Positions 9,801-20,090 are shown, counted from the stretch's first letter. The stretch is DNA of 64,000 bases from an uncultured Bacteroidaceae bacterium (GCA_905233765.1 CAJOCU010000001.1:124001-188000), one strand, 5' to 3'. Notes: generated by a model from the letters alone, not told the origin. A program made the numbers and translations.

Positions 9801-10448
9801 GACCAGCGCGGTAACCCCCTGCACATGTACTACTGCTACAACAAATCCACGAAGAAGGAGTTCCAGGGCGGTGATGTCATCTACGAGGACATCAACCACG
9901 ATGGACAGATTGACCGCCTGGATGTCGTCTATCTTGGCAACTCCAACCCGAAGTGCAATGGTGGTTTCGGCTTCACCCTGAAATGGGATCGCTTGTCCCT
10001 CACCACCGGTTTCACCTTCCGCATGGGTAACCAGATTGTCAATCTGGCTCGCGCTCAAGCCGAATGTATGCGCGCCAATGACAACCAAAGCTATGCAACC
10101 ACCTGGCGCTGGCGCAAGAACGGTGATATCACGGAGATTCCACGCGCATTGAGTGCCACGCACTACGCAAGCTGGAACGCCCTGCCCTCCGACCGCTATG
10201 TTGAAAACGGTGACTACCTCCGTCTCCAATATATCCAGTTGAGCTACGACATCGACCCGAAACTCCTCAAGAAAGTAGGCATTCGTACGCTGAAGCTCTT
10301 CGCATCGGCCAACAACATCTTTGTATGGAGCAAATACACGGGCACCGACCCCGAAGTGGCTCCCCAGGGATGGTCTAAGATTGCCATCGACGAGAACCGC
10401 ACACCCCGTGCACGCTATTTTACCGCCAGTATCAATTTGGGATTCTAA
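6849..10448 (+). CDS. SusC/RagA-family TonB-dependent outer-membrane transporter (1)
   Basis: A 1199-aa outer-membrane protein importing glycan or peptide fragments with energy from TonB. Order: signal peptide (MNKFLKLILLCAVCLTATTASAQ), a carboxypeptidase-regulatory-like beta-sandwich (about 25-105), a plug domain with the SusC signatures GQIAGLDIVQNSG, MRLRGTTTINGNANPLIVVND and SIEVLKDASTAKWGAKGANGVIEI, then a large barrel ending in YFTASINLGF with terminal Phe, as in outer-membrane barrels. The start ATG lies inside the end of the FAS1 gene (8-base overlap), implying translational coupling. It is followed after 12 bases by its SusD partner. Confidence 0.95.
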   Translation: MNKFLKLILLCAVCLTATTASAQQRRISGTVSDDFDVVPGANVVERDKNNRIVSATVTDMNGHFTLAIKDPNNTLNVTFMGLKPFSKKIGTQNSWNIKLADNTKTMTEVKVTAKKRQQSGGLSIPVRELAGASQTFNMDEMEGMAFESVDQALQGQIAGLDIVQNSGNLGSGTTMRLRGTTTINGNANPLIVVNDHIFELPEDATKGIDFGDLDNEEQFSTLLNVNPEDIQSIEVLKDASTAKWGAKGANGVIEIKLRRGHRGKTNVTFSYRFNGTWQPDGYKMLDGDGYTMMLKEAYFNPQQIATTMPELDYDQNKTNIYPHYSNNTNWIDAVRQFGQEHKWYVTLSGGGEKAQFRISAGYDKSKGSIIGQKLDRFTTQTALDYEVSDRIKFTSNISLTFTNNHKNNPNDILSRAYKAMPNMSIDELKAEMVDGQLTYVPTGRYFNMLPLDPVSNDNSNYNYTSYDLIDMFTNGNPVAYGYGGWNLEKQYNLTPQFAIDYKFLGKDNDHTQLNYKGDVQLNIYNTSNDKYIPAELRTMDWIYGGDNTYRKISNNRNTVGNSEYKSLEFTTRHDLAFYPHFKNEDWSASALVRWELKSGQSSTQSSDMWNVPTGITDPTVVALLQSAGASNGEWRETSFYVQAHASYKSKYNLDVSVRWDGTTAMGTSKKFGTFPFVGLRWNIIDEPWMKWSRKWLSMLSIRPTWGITGNSGGGGFSQYNKYYTSASRYNGHTIIIPENLSLSSLQWEKTRKLNLGFNIGLLDDLLNFEVEVYDNKVTDLIMQNQRIASANGFSSLAKINAGVMRNRGWELNFSTGWFAKVGKFSMKVRGNISQNINEIEEMDPLVIEGLNPAETFEPNNFDINDDDHGYKALRRIQEHNAFGSIYGLRYKGVYRYDYEHNGYTQDSHYKYGYAESVPDGNGGYRDSKTPAEAQAYGDGWHWKQNADGTWSHDYRINTAAAAQRRGEENATCPIAYDADGNMLTDQRGNPLHMYYCYNKSTKKEFQGGDVIYEDINHDGQIDRLDVVYLGNSNPKCNGGFGFTLKWDRLSLTTGFTFRMGNQIVNLARAQAECMRANDNQSYATTWRWRKNGDITEIPRALSATHYASWNALPSDRYVENGDYLRLQYIQLSYDIDPKLLKKVGIRTLKLFASANNIFVWSKYTGTDPEVAPQGWSKIAIDENRTPRARYFTASINLGF

Positions 10449-10460
10449 AAGTACAGCGAT

Positions 10461-12335
10461 ATGAAACGAATCACATATATCTACAGCAGCATCCTATTAG
10501 GACTGTTCGGTCTCGGGATGAGTTCCTGCAACGACTTCCTCACCCTCTACCCCCTGGACAAAGTGGTAGAAGAAAACTTCTGGGAGGATAAGAACGACTT
10601 GGAAGGTGTCCGCTATGGCGCATACCTGCAGATGACCAACACGTTGGAAAAATTCATCGCATGGGGCGACATTCGTTCGGATGCCTACACCTATAACGAG
10701 GAGAATCCCAACACCAGCGACTACCGCGAAATCATGCTCGCCAACCCGGACTCCACGATGGGGTGTTACGACTGGGGCGGCGTCTATACCACCATTAACT
10801 ACTGCAACAAAGTCCTGTCGAACGGAGCGGCGGTTCTGGAAAAGGATCCCCAGTTTACCGCTACGGAATGGCAGCAGATGAAAGCTGAGATGGTTGGCTT
10901 GCGCGCCCTGAACTACTTCTACCTGCTCCGCGCCTTCAAGGACATCCCCTTCACCTTTGATGTCATCAGTTCCGACGAAGATGTCCGCGATTTCACCAAC
11001 ACATCACAAATGGATGTGCTGAATGCGCTCATCGACGACGTGAAGGCTGTGGCCGGACAGGGCAAGAGCCGCTTCCCTGCTGACAGGGACACCAAGGGCT
11101 TGATGACCAACACCGCCATCTATGCCCTTCTGGCCGATATGTACTTATGGCGAAGCGCCCTGCGCGAAGGACGCCTGAATGTCAAGGCGGGTGAGCCTGT
11201 CTATACCGAAGAGGATGTCAAGGCGGATGCCGAAAACGTGATCTTCTACGGCCAGAAGTCCCTGGACGCGCTGGCACTCCAAAACGAGCAGGTTATCAAC
11301 AGTTCCTTTGACCGTGGCACCAGCAAGCGAGACGACTTCGGGAGCACACTCAAGAATGCGATGCTCATCAAGAACGAGGATATGCAGGAAGGCTACACCA
11401 GTAACAGTGCCAGTATTGATGTCACGAGTTTCCGCTCCATCTTCAGAAACGGGAACAGCGAAGAAAGCATGCTTGAGATCCAGTTCTCTTCCAGCGACCA
11501 GCGCAAGAGCAACTTCCTCAGGGACCTATGGGGCTACAATGCCAACAAGAAATTCCCGCTCTGCGTGAGCGATGAGGCGGTGAAGGCTGCCCTCAACGGA
11601 ACCATAGCCCTTTTCAACGAAGACTGTCGAGCCTGGTACAGTTGCACAAGTGGCAACTATATGTACTACCAGCTACCCCTTTCCGGTAAAAGCGAGAGTA
11701 AGTACTACTACCTCACCAAATGGATGCACGACTATTTTGACAAAAACACAGCCGCAGGAACACTCTATGTCAATATCATGAGTGACCACGCTCAGGACAG
11801 CTATCACAACTGGATCATCTACCGCATGACAGACGTGATGCTGATGATGGCCGAGGCCTACGCCATCACAGGTAATTACGCAAAATGCCGCAACATCGTA
11901 GATGCTGTTCACAAGCGCTCCATGCTGGACCAGAAAACCGGTTTGTCCGCCAATAGCGACAACAACAAGGCAAAGTGCATCAATCTCGTGATGCGCGAGC
12001 GCCTGGTGGAATTCCTGGGTGAAGGCAAGCGCTGGTTCGACCTGGTACGCTATGCCGAGCGCATTGGCGGAGGCACCAAGGCAGACCCCCGCGAGCCTCA
12101 ATTCTACAATGGGTCCGACGGCGTGAGAGACATGGTAGAAACCTTCATGGCAAAAGGAGCCTACTCCAAGCTGAAGGAAAATATCATTAGCCGCATACAG
12201 AACCGTTATGGCCTGTATTCTCCCATCTACTATCGCGAAAGAAGCGCCAACCACTATCTCCTTCCACAGAATCCTGTGTGGAACCGCGAGCAGGGTGAGA
12301 ACCTCAATGGCGGTCAGAACAACAATGACGAATAA
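10461..12335 (+). CDS. SusD/RagB-family surface lipoprotein (1)
   Basis: A 624-aa lid lipoprotein of the upstream SusC. Signal peptide with lipobox GMSSC (Cys23), N-terminal FLTLYPLDKVVEENFW typical of RagB/SusD, then the TPR-rich helical region (ALNYFYLLRAFKDIPF; TAIYALLADMYLWRSAL) and the C-terminal RERLVEFLGEGKRWFDLVRYAER, a highly conserved SusD segment. It binds substrate at the cell surface and closes over the SusC barrel. Within the seven-gene operon; downstream FAS1 gene begins 26 bases later. Confidence 0.94.
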   Translation: MKRITYIYSSILLGLFGLGMSSCNDFLTLYPLDKVVEENFWEDKNDLEGVRYGAYLQMTNTLEKFIAWGDIRSDAYTYNEENPNTSDYREIMLANPDSTMGCYDWGGVYTTINYCNKVLSNGAAVLEKDPQFTATEWQQMKAEMVGLRALNYFYLLRAFKDIPFTFDVISSDEDVRDFTNTSQMDVLNALIDDVKAVAGQGKSRFPADRDTKGLMTNTAIYALLADMYLWRSALREGRLNVKAGEPVYTEEDVKADAENVIFYGQKSLDALALQNEQVINSSFDRGTSKRDDFGSTLKNAMLIKNEDMQEGYTSNSASIDVTSFRSIFRNGNSEESMLEIQFSSSDQRKSNFLRDLWGYNANKKFPLCVSDEAVKAALNGTIALFNEDCRAWYSCTSGNYMYYQLPLSGKSESKYYYLTKWMHDYFDKNTAAGTLYVNIMSDHAQDSYHNWIIYRMTDVMLMMAEAYAITGNYAKCRNIVDAVHKRSMLDQKTGLSANSDNNKAKCINLVMRERLVEFLGEGKRWFDLVRYAERIGGGTKADPREPQFYNGSDGVRDMVETFMAKGAYSKLKENIISRIQNRYGLYSPIYYRERSANHYLLPQNPVWNREQGENLNGGQNNNDE

Positions 12336-12361
12336 ACGACCGACTGAAAATCCATACAACT

Positions 12362-14647
12362 ATGAAATACTTCGCACAAATCAACAACATCCGGCTGCTC
12401 CTGTCCAGCTTCGTCCTCGTAGCCCTCACGGTGTCTTGCAACGAGAAAATTGATGAGGAATATATGCGTACGGCACAGGAACCGACTATTCTGGAATACC
12501 TGGAAACAGGGAAATTTGCAGCCAACTACACCGAATATGTCAACTTGCTGAAGCAGGTGCCGGTGAGCTTCAGATCTACGTCAACAGTAGCCCAGCTGTT
12601 GTCGGCTCGCGGACACTACACCTGCTTTGCGCCCAACAACCAGGCCATCTATGACTACCTGCAGGAGTTGAAGGAGAAAGATATCATCAACGAGGCTTCC
12701 TGGGACGGCTTCCGCTCAGAAGCAACCCTGGACTCCGTCCGCAAGGTGATTGTTTATAACAGCATCATCGACGGTAGCAACACGGAAAGGGTCATTGAGA
12801 TGGGTGATATCATGGCCAAAGGAGAGCATGAAGAGTTCCTCACTCCCAACCTCAACAACCGTAAAATATACAAAATTACCATCGATGGTGAATACTATAT
12901 CAATGGTGTGGCACGCATCGACCCGGACCGCCGAGACGTAAAATCCCTCAACGGACGCGTCCACGAGGTACACGCCGTGATTGCCCCGAGCAATGATACC
13001 ATGACGGATGTCTTCCGCCAGATGGTCGCAGAGCGGAAAAAAGGCTTCTTGGTGATGGCAAAACTGATTCTGGCCTGCGGACTGGAGGACACCCTCAGCA
13101 AGACGCAGGATGATGTCTGGGAGAACATGGTGCTGAACGAAGAAGTGAAAGACCTTCCCTATCATCCCACAGAAGGCGAGGATCAGACAGGTTCCATTCC
13201 CTTGCACCGCAAGTACGGTTTCACCATCTTCTCTGAGACAGATGCCTTTTGGGAAGGGCTGATTGGCAAAACCTACGACCAGATCACCGTAGAGGATATC
13301 AAGACCAAACTGATTGAACTCGGGGCCTACCCCAACGCCCGTCAGGACAACGACTACACCAATGAGGAAAACATCATTAACCAGTTCGTTACCTACCACA
13401 TCCTTCCCGAGAAACTCGTAAAAGGAAGGCTGGTCATCCACTACAACGAAAAAGGCTTCAACTATAAAACTTCGGGATCAAAGTTTACCATTCCCGTCTA
13501 TGATTACTATACCACGATGGGTAAGCGCCGACTGCTGAAAATCTACCAGAGTGCCGAAAGCGCAAAAGAGGATCCCAACCCCTCTGATTGGAATGCCGGC
13601 ATCTACCTCAACCGTTTCCCGATTCTGCACAATGCACGCGGTCTGGACAACAACGAGGAGGACCTTGACTACAACACGTATCATGAATTTGTTCCTGCTC
13701 AATTCAAGGATCCCGGTTCCGCCCATACCATCTATCTCGATGAGAACAAGGGCGTCAGGGTGAAGATGGAAGCAGAGGATAATGCAGAATATCAGAATCT
13801 CACGAACAGTTGCATCTATCCTTTGGACCGACTCCTCGTTTATACAGAGAACGTGCAGAACCGTCTGTTCGGTGAGCGCATCCGTATCGATATGTCCACC
13901 ATGTTCCCCGAGATGATCAACAACGATCTCCGCCGTCCTTACGAATTCTATCCAGAAGGCTCCACCAGGACGAAAGCATTCCCCGTGGAATACCCCTATC
14001 TGGCAGACGTACAGATGGAAACTGGAACCAAATTCTATTACCTCTCCGGCACTGAATGCAGTTGGAGTAACTACCAGATGGATGAATTCAACATTATCGG
14101 TACGTACGAATTCACGATGAAGCTTCCGCCCGTTCCGAAGAAGGGGCAATACGAGATCCGCTTCGGAGTCAGTTCCGGTTCTTCTTGGCGAAGTATGTGT
14201 CAGGTCTATTTCGGATCTAACAAGAATTACCTCCCAGCCAAGAATATTCCTATGGACCTACGTATTGGGTTCCAAAGACATCGCTTTAGGAGCGGAGACC
14301 AGTCATCCAACTTCGGCTACTCCCTAAACGGAAGTGACTATAGTGAAGAAGCCAATCTGCCCATGGAGGATCAAGACGAAATCAACAAGGCCCTCAAAAC
14401 CCGCGGCTTCATGAAAGGCCCCAAATATTTCCACATTGGTTATAGCACAAACGCCCTTTTGGGAAACCAAGCAGAAAATGTCACGCGCCGTATTATGGTT
14501 AGCGAAGAACTGGATCCTGACTTGACCTACTACATCCGCTTCAAGAACGTGTTAAACAACGATCAACTGCAATTCTTCATGGATTACTTTGAGTTCGTCT
14601 CAAAAGAAGTCTATGACAATCCAGTGGAACCTGAAGACATTTGGTAA
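12362..14647 (+). CDS. FAS1 (fasciclin) lipoprotein with C-terminal beta-domain
   Basis: A 761-aa lipoprotein (lipobox LTVSC, Cys26). Two FAS1 units: about residues 40-210 (STVAQLLSARGHYTCFAPNNQAIYDYL) and 215-430 (YGFTIFSETDAFWEGLIG; NQFVTYHILPEKL). The remaining 300 residues look like a beta-rich domain (KLPPVPKKGQYEIRFGVS, then a last segment with LTYYIRFKNVLN), a layout typical of Bacteroidota FAS1 proteins encoded next to SusCD. Presumed surface-exposed and glycan- or protein-binding. No enzymatic motif is seen. Ends 21 bases before the next FAS1 gene. Confidence 0.8.
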   Translation: MKYFAQINNIRLLLSSFVLVALTVSCNEKIDEEYMRTAQEPTILEYLETGKFAANYTEYVNLLKQVPVSFRSTSTVAQLLSARGHYTCFAPNNQAIYDYLQELKEKDIINEASWDGFRSEATLDSVRKVIVYNSIIDGSNTERVIEMGDIMAKGEHEEFLTPNLNNRKIYKITIDGEYYINGVARIDPDRRDVKSLNGRVHEVHAVIAPSNDTMTDVFRQMVAERKKGFLVMAKLILACGLEDTLSKTQDDVWENMVLNEEVKDLPYHPTEGEDQTGSIPLHRKYGFTIFSETDAFWEGLIGKTYDQITVEDIKTKLIELGAYPNARQDNDYTNEENIINQFVTYHILPEKLVKGRLVIHYNEKGFNYKTSGSKFTIPVYDYYTTMGKRRLLKIYQSAESAKEDPNPSDWNAGIYLNRFPILHNARGLDNNEEDLDYNTYHEFVPAQFKDPGSAHTIYLDENKGVRVKMEAEDNAEYQNLTNSCIYPLDRLLVYTENVQNRLFGERIRIDMSTMFPEMINNDLRRPYEFYPEGSTRTKAFPVEYPYLADVQMETGTKFYYLSGTECSWSNYQMDEFNIIGTYEFTMKLPPVPKKGQYEIRFGVSSGSSWRSMCQVYFGSNKNYLPAKNIPMDLRIGFQRHRFRSGDQSSNFGYSLNGSDYSEEANLPMEDQDEINKALKTRGFMKGPKYFHIGYSTNALLGNQAENVTRRIMVSEELDPDLTYYIRFKNVLNNDQLQFFMDYFEFVSKEVYDNPVEPEDIW

Positions 14648-14668
14648 CCTATACATCAACAAACCATT

Positions 14669-16594
14669 ATGATACGAATCAATTTGCATAAAGTCATTCT
14701 CATCGGAGTGTGGGGCATCGCATCAGCGATGACCTTCACCTCCTGTGTGGATGATCATTTCGATATTCCCGAAGGCTCCGAGGAAGGCGGTGTCGCCACA
14801 CAGACCTTATGGGAAAAGATCGCCACCACACCAGAGCTGTCAAATTTTGCCAAAATCGCTGAGAAAACGCCGATGTTCAAAGATGAGAAACACATCATCG
14901 AGAACTACACCATCAAGGATGTCCTCAATAGCGATATTGTGCTGACAGTCTTCGCGCCGGACAACGAGGCCTTCACACAAGCTGAAGTTCAGGAGTATGA
15001 AACGTTGCTGCAGGAGAGTCCCTACGATGCTTTCCTGCGACTGACGGGTAACCACATTGCCCGCAACAGATATGCGGCTTCCGGCATCAATCCGCAAGGC
15101 AAGGCCGAACGCCTCATCCTCATTAACAACAAACAGGCCATCTTTGACCGCGAAGCCAAGACTATCAAGGATGTGCCCCTGAAGACGCCCAATCTCAGCG
15201 CCAAAAACGGTGTGTTACACATCATTGGCCATCAGATTCCATTCTCATACAACATCTATGAGTATATCCGCGCCAGCAAGAACTACCAACACCTGAACAA
15301 ATGGATTAGCCAGCATGATACGCTGTACTTCAACTCGGACCTCAGCGCCATTGCCGGCACCCATCCCGAAACGGGTGAACCCATCTACGTGGATAGTGTT
15401 TATAGCCGTTTCAACTCGCTCTACTACTATTCTTACCAGCCTGCTTCAGTGGAATGGACCGTGCCCCATAAAGGCATTTCCAGCAATATCGAGCAGGAAG
15501 ACAGTATCTGGGCGATGGTACTGCCGTCGGATGCAGCATGGGAAGAGGCATATCAGGCAATGCTGCCCTGGTACAACTATGCTGACAAGTACATCGACAT
15601 GAGCCAGGAAGACGCCATGAAGAAGGACTATGCCAACATCAACACGGCCATCAGACCGCTCATCACGGTCAAGGACACCGTGCAGGAGGCTGCCATCAGC
15701 ATGGATCTCGTGTCTCCCCTCGTGTTCAACGTCCGTTTGCAAAAGCGCATCAATGGCGTACAAGAGAACTTCTGGACGATAGAAGATTTCAAGAACAAGA
15801 AAATCACCAAACTCTTTAACACCCGTCTGGACACCTTTACTATTGACAAGGAAGAGTCCGCCGATGTCAGAGACCTGCTCTTCGAGGGCAAAGCTCCCAT
15901 TGAGGTCAGCAACGGTCTGATTTATCCCGTAGATCACTGGAACTACAGGAAGACCTATAAGGCCATGTATGTGGAGGTGAAGGCTACCCCATATGCCATC
16001 TTCCAGAATAGCAAGTACAACCTCACTAAAACGCAGCAGAGCAGTTCTGAATACACCTATAATGGCGACTATGAGCAGAGGAGCTTTGATAACAGCAGCG
16101 AGCTGGCCAAGAAGTATGGTTTCGTCTCCAAGAGTTCCTACTTGGTCATCTCCAAGTCCTCAGGCCAGCCGAAGGCGAACTTCAAGCTTCGTGGCAACGA
16201 TGCCGACCAACAGATTCTTAGCGGCATAGACTATGAAGTGGGCGTCGTGCTCGTTCCTCGATTCTACCTTCTCAATGCAGATCCTGAAAAGACGCTAGAC
16301 GTAATTAGGCTGAACCGCTTGATTGTAAGTATCTCTTACTTGAGCAGCAGCGGAAAGGAAAAGACCTGGACATCCCAAAAGTTCGACTATATGGGAGAAA
16401 AGGTGGATACCATCTGGATGCAGAAAGGCGGTGTGAACGAGACCATCAACTTCCCCTACTCCTACCGCAATATCACCAAGGCATATCCCATCATCTCCGT
16501 TGCCTCTGATAAGATCCTCAGTACAATGGCAAAAAAGGGCTATCAAACTGAATTCTATATTGATCAGGTCATCTTGCGTCCAAAGAGCGAGTAA
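14669..16594 (+). CDS. FAS1 (fasciclin) lipoprotein
   Basis: A 641-aa lipoprotein (lipobox FTSC, Cys26). FAS1 unit one at about 45-195 (IVLTVFAPDNEAFTQAEVQEYETLL; LTGNHIARNRYAAS), a second at about 200-425 (SIWAMVLPSDAAWEEAYQAML), then a beta-rich C-terminal domain (residues 430-641, ending FYIDQVILRPKSE). It is a paralogue in layout of the preceding gene. Both precede the second SusC gene, so the order here is SusC-SusD-FAS1-FAS1-SusC-SusD with a further FAS1 gene in front. Role inferred as surface ligand binding or assembly with the SusCD complexes. Confidence 0.78.
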   Translation: MIRINLHKVILIGVWGIASAMTFTSCVDDHFDIPEGSEEGGVATQTLWEKIATTPELSNFAKIAEKTPMFKDEKHIIENYTIKDVLNSDIVLTVFAPDNEAFTQAEVQEYETLLQESPYDAFLRLTGNHIARNRYAASGINPQGKAERLILINNKQAIFDREAKTIKDVPLKTPNLSAKNGVLHIIGHQIPFSYNIYEYIRASKNYQHLNKWISQHDTLYFNSDLSAIAGTHPETGEPIYVDSVYSRFNSLYYYSYQPASVEWTVPHKGISSNIEQEDSIWAMVLPSDAAWEEAYQAMLPWYNYADKYIDMSQEDAMKKDYANINTAIRPLITVKDTVQEAAISMDLVSPLVFNVRLQKRINGVQENFWTIEDFKNKKITKLFNTRLDTFTIDKEESADVRDLLFEGKAPIEVSNGLIYPVDHWNYRKTYKAMYVEVKATPYAIFQNSKYNLTKTQQSSSEYTYNGDYEQRSFDNSSELAKKYGFVSKSSYLVISKSSGQPKANFKLRGNDADQQILSGIDYEVGVVLVPRFYLLNADPEKTLDVIRLNRLIVSISYLSSSGKEKTWTSQKFDYMGEKVDTIWMQKGGVNETINFPYSYRNITKAYPIISVASDKILSTMAKKGYQTEFYIDQVILRPKSE

Positions 16595-16646
16595 CCTGCA
16601 GTTCCATATATCCAAATGAATCTTTAACCCTTCTGAAATTACAAGT

Positions 16647-19600
16647 ATGAGATTCTATTTCACTCACCTCAAATATAGGGCCATCCGCGTGGGACTATGC
16701 CTTCTCTTCATTGCTGGCGGAAGTATGACATCCCTCATGGCCCAGGATATGTTCCAGGAAAACCGCGTAGATGATACTGAAGAGAAAGACAGTATCGCCC
16801 TGGCCAAACTCCGTCGGAACAAGAAAGCGGACAAACAATACCCGATGAAACCGGTATCAGGTAAGGTTGTGGACGACGCCACAGGGCTCCCCATGGCCGG
16901 TGTGCGCGTACAAGCCCTCCAGTTGCCCAAATACTCTGCCCTCACCGAAGAAGACGGTACCTATAGCTTGCAAGTACCTACATTCTGTCACGCACTCGTG
17001 ATGGATGCGCCGGACTACAATCTGCTGCAGATGGCCATCAAAGGCGAAACAGACCAAGATGCGCGACTCATCAGCAGCAAGTTCAGCAGCTATTATACGG
17101 ATGGCACAGAGATTCTGTCGCAAAGGAAAGTGCTACTGGACGAGACCAGCTCCGTCAGCATTGAGACGGATATGCAGAACCTGCTGGCGGCCGACATTCA
17201 TTCTGTCAACCGCAGCGGTTTGGTCGGCCAAGGAGCCTATCTCACCATCCGCGGTATCAACTCCATCAACGCCAATGCGCAGCCGCTCTTCATCATAGAC
17301 GGTAACATGGTTGATTTGGAGGAAGACCGCACCAGCCTCCACGAAGGTTTTTACAACAACCTGCTGGCAGGCCTTGACCCAGAGAATGTGGAAAGCATTC
17401 AAGTGCTGAAAAACGGTACAGCCCTCTACGGCGCCAAAGGTGCCAACGGCGTCGTCATTGTCAACACCAAGCGTGGTCATAGCATGGCGACCAAGATCAA
17501 CGTCCGCGTCTATGGCGGTACTGAGTTTGTTCCCAGCCAGATCAAGATGATGGACGGCAATGCCTACCGCACCTATCTCAGCGAATTGGCAGGAACCATG
17601 AAGGAAGTGCGCGAGTCCACCTCCGGCAACCTGAACCAATACACATTCCTGAACAATGCGCCAGAAAGTAGCAACTACTACTACAGTGTGTTCCACAATA
17701 ACACCGACTGGCAAAAGGATTTGTACCGCAACACGTTCACCCAGAACTACAAGGTGAGCGTGGAAGGTGGTGACGAGATAGGAATGTATGCCCTCTCTCT
17801 GGGCTACACCAATGGCTCTTCAACCCTCAAGGGAAACGATTTCAGCCGCTTGAACCTGCGTTTCAACACAGATATCAAGATCTTCGAAAAGTTAAAAGCA
17901 GGATTGGACATTGCCTACAACCAAACCAGCTACAATGTGCTGGACAATGGTTGGAGCGAAAACTACGACCTGCAGAACATCGGTTCCACCAATGTCCTCG
18001 GTCTAATCCAGGCGCCGTTCCTCTCACCCTATTCCTACTACCACAGTGAAGCTACTGGAAAGCTGGAGCTCTCTGACTCCTATGCCGGTAAGTACGCTTC
18101 TACAGCCTATGTCGGACAATGGATCCAGAACCCGTTCCAGTTCTCCAAGCAGCTCGATCCCAACATCAATGAGAGCCTGCGTAACCCCTATTGGATTCTC
18201 GAGAACGGTAAGGGCAAGAACAAGAACTACGCCGAGCTGACGCAGATTAGCATCAACTTCTCCCCGAAGTATCAGATCACCAAGCAGTTCGCCATCAGCG
18301 ACCGCTTCTGCTACACCCTGAACCGCAACAACGAGAAATACTTCCTGCCCATCAACGGTACTACCATGTATATGTTGAAGGATATGGGACAGATTTCCTC
18401 TGTACTGAAGTCGCAGTTCACCAAGGAGACAACCATCAACAACGACCTGCGTCTGGAATGGGGCAACACCTATGGCGCACACCACATCAACGTCTTCGGT
18501 GGATGGCGCTACAACAACTACAGCTACAGCTATTCCTACATCCGCGGCTACAACAACGAAAATGATAAGCTCCCTGGCATTAACAAGAATATGCCTTATG
18601 TGAACTACGGTGGCACCAAGGACAACTGGATCGATATGGCATACTACGTCAATGCCGACTACAACTTCCAGAACAAGTACTTCGCACAGGTCACCGTTTC
18701 ATCGCAAGCCAGCAGCCGTTTCGGTAAGGAGACCAAAGATGGTCTGCACATCGGCGGTGTAAGCTGGGGCCTCTTCCCCAGCATCCAACTCGGATGGGTC
18801 ATCTCCAACGAGAAGTGGTTCAAGCCCGGTAAAGCCGTCAACTACTTGAAGCTGACAGCGGGCTTCGATCAGAGCGGTAACGATGCCATCGATTACTATG
18901 CAGCCCGCACCTATTGGGAGAGCCAGTACGTCACTGAAAACACCGTAGGTCTGGTACTGAAGAATATCGAGAACACCAGCATCCAATGGGAAACAACTTC
19001 ACGCTTCAATGTTGCCCTGGAAGGCTCCTTCATCAAGAACCGCTTGAATGTCGGCGTGGATTTCTTCATGAACAAAACAGACAACCTGTTGACCTTGGGC
19101 GAGATTGACTACATCTCCGGTTTGAAGCAGTACTGGACCAACGACGGCCAGCTGAAGAACCGAGGATTCGAGGTGCACGCCAACGCCGCCATTATCAACC
19201 AGAAAGATTGGAAGTGGCAAGTAGGCCTGAGCGTAGGTCATTACAAGAATGAGATCACCAAACTGCCCACCTATGACAATCCGATTTGGGTAGATGGCAA
19301 GCAGGTCAACGGTATCGCCAACAGCATCTACGGGTCTGAAACAGTCCTCACAGCTGAAGGCTACGCCACAGGCTCTTTCTTCGGTTGGGCAACCAACGGG
19401 GTCTATGCCAGCGATGCTGAGGCCAGTCGTGCTACCACGCAGACCATCAACGGCAACAACTACATGAAGTATCCTACTGGTATTGAGAGTCGTCCTTATG
19501 ACGTGTTCCAGGCTGGTGATGTCCGCTTCGTGGATCAGAACAACGATGGTATCATCGACGAGAAAGACCGCGTAGTCATCGGCAACCCCCATCCCGACGT

Positions 19601-20090
19601 GTTTGGTAACATCTACACCAACCTCAGCTGGAAGAACCTGCGACTGGATGTTAACTTCAAGTACTCCCTGGGCAACGACATCTACAACTACCAGCGCTCC
19701 ATCCTTGAAGGCGGTAACACCACCTACAACCAGACCACAGCCATGCAACGCCGATGGACCTACGAAGGTCAGCAGACCGACATCCCCAAGGCGTGCTATA
19801 CCGACTGCAACGACTGGCGCAACAACGAACGTATGTCCGACCGCTGGATTGAAGACGGCAGCTACCTCAAGCTCAAGAACGTGCGCCTCACCTACGTCAT
19901 TCCGATGCGCAACGAGTATCTGCAAGGCTTGAAGGTGTGGGCAGAAGGCAACAACCTGCTGACCCTCACGAAATACTTAGGTACCGACCCGGAGATGAGC
20001 GCCCGCAACGGCGTCCTTTATCAAGGCATCGACACTGGCTTGCTTCCCTCTGGTCGCAGTCTCAACATTGGCGTTTCCATCAACCTCTAA
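16647..20090 (+). CDS. SusC/RagA-family TonB-dependent outer-membrane transporter (2)
   Basis: An 1147-aa outer-membrane transporter. Signal peptide through SLMAQ, then a charged stretch (DDTEEKDSIALAKLRRNKKADK) before a carboxypeptidase-regulatory-like domain (VSGKVVDDATGLPMAGVRVQAL) and the plug (YLTIRGINSINANAQPLFIIDG; SIQVLKNGTALYGAKGANGVVIV), followed by the barrel ending SLNIGVSINL. It diverges clearly from the first SusC of the operon, so the two pairs are not a recent duplication. Twelve bases separate it from its SusD partner. Confidence 0.95.
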   Translation: MRFYFTHLKYRAIRVGLCLLFIAGGSMTSLMAQDMFQENRVDDTEEKDSIALAKLRRNKKADKQYPMKPVSGKVVDDATGLPMAGVRVQALQLPKYSALTEEDGTYSLQVPTFCHALVMDAPDYNLLQMAIKGETDQDARLISSKFSSYYTDGTEILSQRKVLLDETSSVSIETDMQNLLAADIHSVNRSGLVGQGAYLTIRGINSINANAQPLFIIDGNMVDLEEDRTSLHEGFYNNLLAGLDPENVESIQVLKNGTALYGAKGANGVVIVNTKRGHSMATKINVRVYGGTEFVPSQIKMMDGNAYRTYLSELAGTMKEVRESTSGNLNQYTFLNNAPESSNYYYSVFHNNTDWQKDLYRNTFTQNYKVSVEGGDEIGMYALSLGYTNGSSTLKGNDFSRLNLRFNTDIKIFEKLKAGLDIAYNQTSYNVLDNGWSENYDLQNIGSTNVLGLIQAPFLSPYSYYHSEATGKLELSDSYAGKYASTAYVGQWIQNPFQFSKQLDPNINESLRNPYWILENGKGKNKNYAELTQISINFSPKYQITKQFAISDRFCYTLNRNNEKYFLPINGTTMYMLKDMGQISSVLKSQFTKETTINNDLRLEWGNTYGAHHINVFGGWRYNNYSYSYSYIRGYNNENDKLPGINKNMPYVNYGGTKDNWIDMAYYVNADYNFQNKYFAQVTVSSQASSRFGKETKDGLHIGGVSWGLFPSIQLGWVISNEKWFKPGKAVNYLKLTAGFDQSGNDAIDYYAARTYWESQYVTENTVGLVLKNIENTSIQWETTSRFNVALEGSFIKNRLNVGVDFFMNKTDNLLTLGEIDYISGLKQYWTNDGQLKNRGFEVHANAAIINQKDWKWQVGLSVGHYKNEITKLPTYDNPIWVDGKQVNGIANSIYGSETVLTAEGYATGSFFGWATNGVYASDAEASRATTQTINGNNYMKYPTGIESRPYDVFQAGDVRFVDQNNDGIIDEKDRVVIGNPHPDVFGNIYTNLSWKNLRLDVNFKYSLGNDIYNYQRSILEGGNTTYNQTTAMQRRWTYEGQQTDIPKACYTDCNDWRNNERMSDRWIEDGSYLKLKNVRLTYVIPMRNEYLQGLKVWAEGNNLLTLTKYLGTDPEMSARNGVLYQGIDTGLLPSGRSLNIGVSINL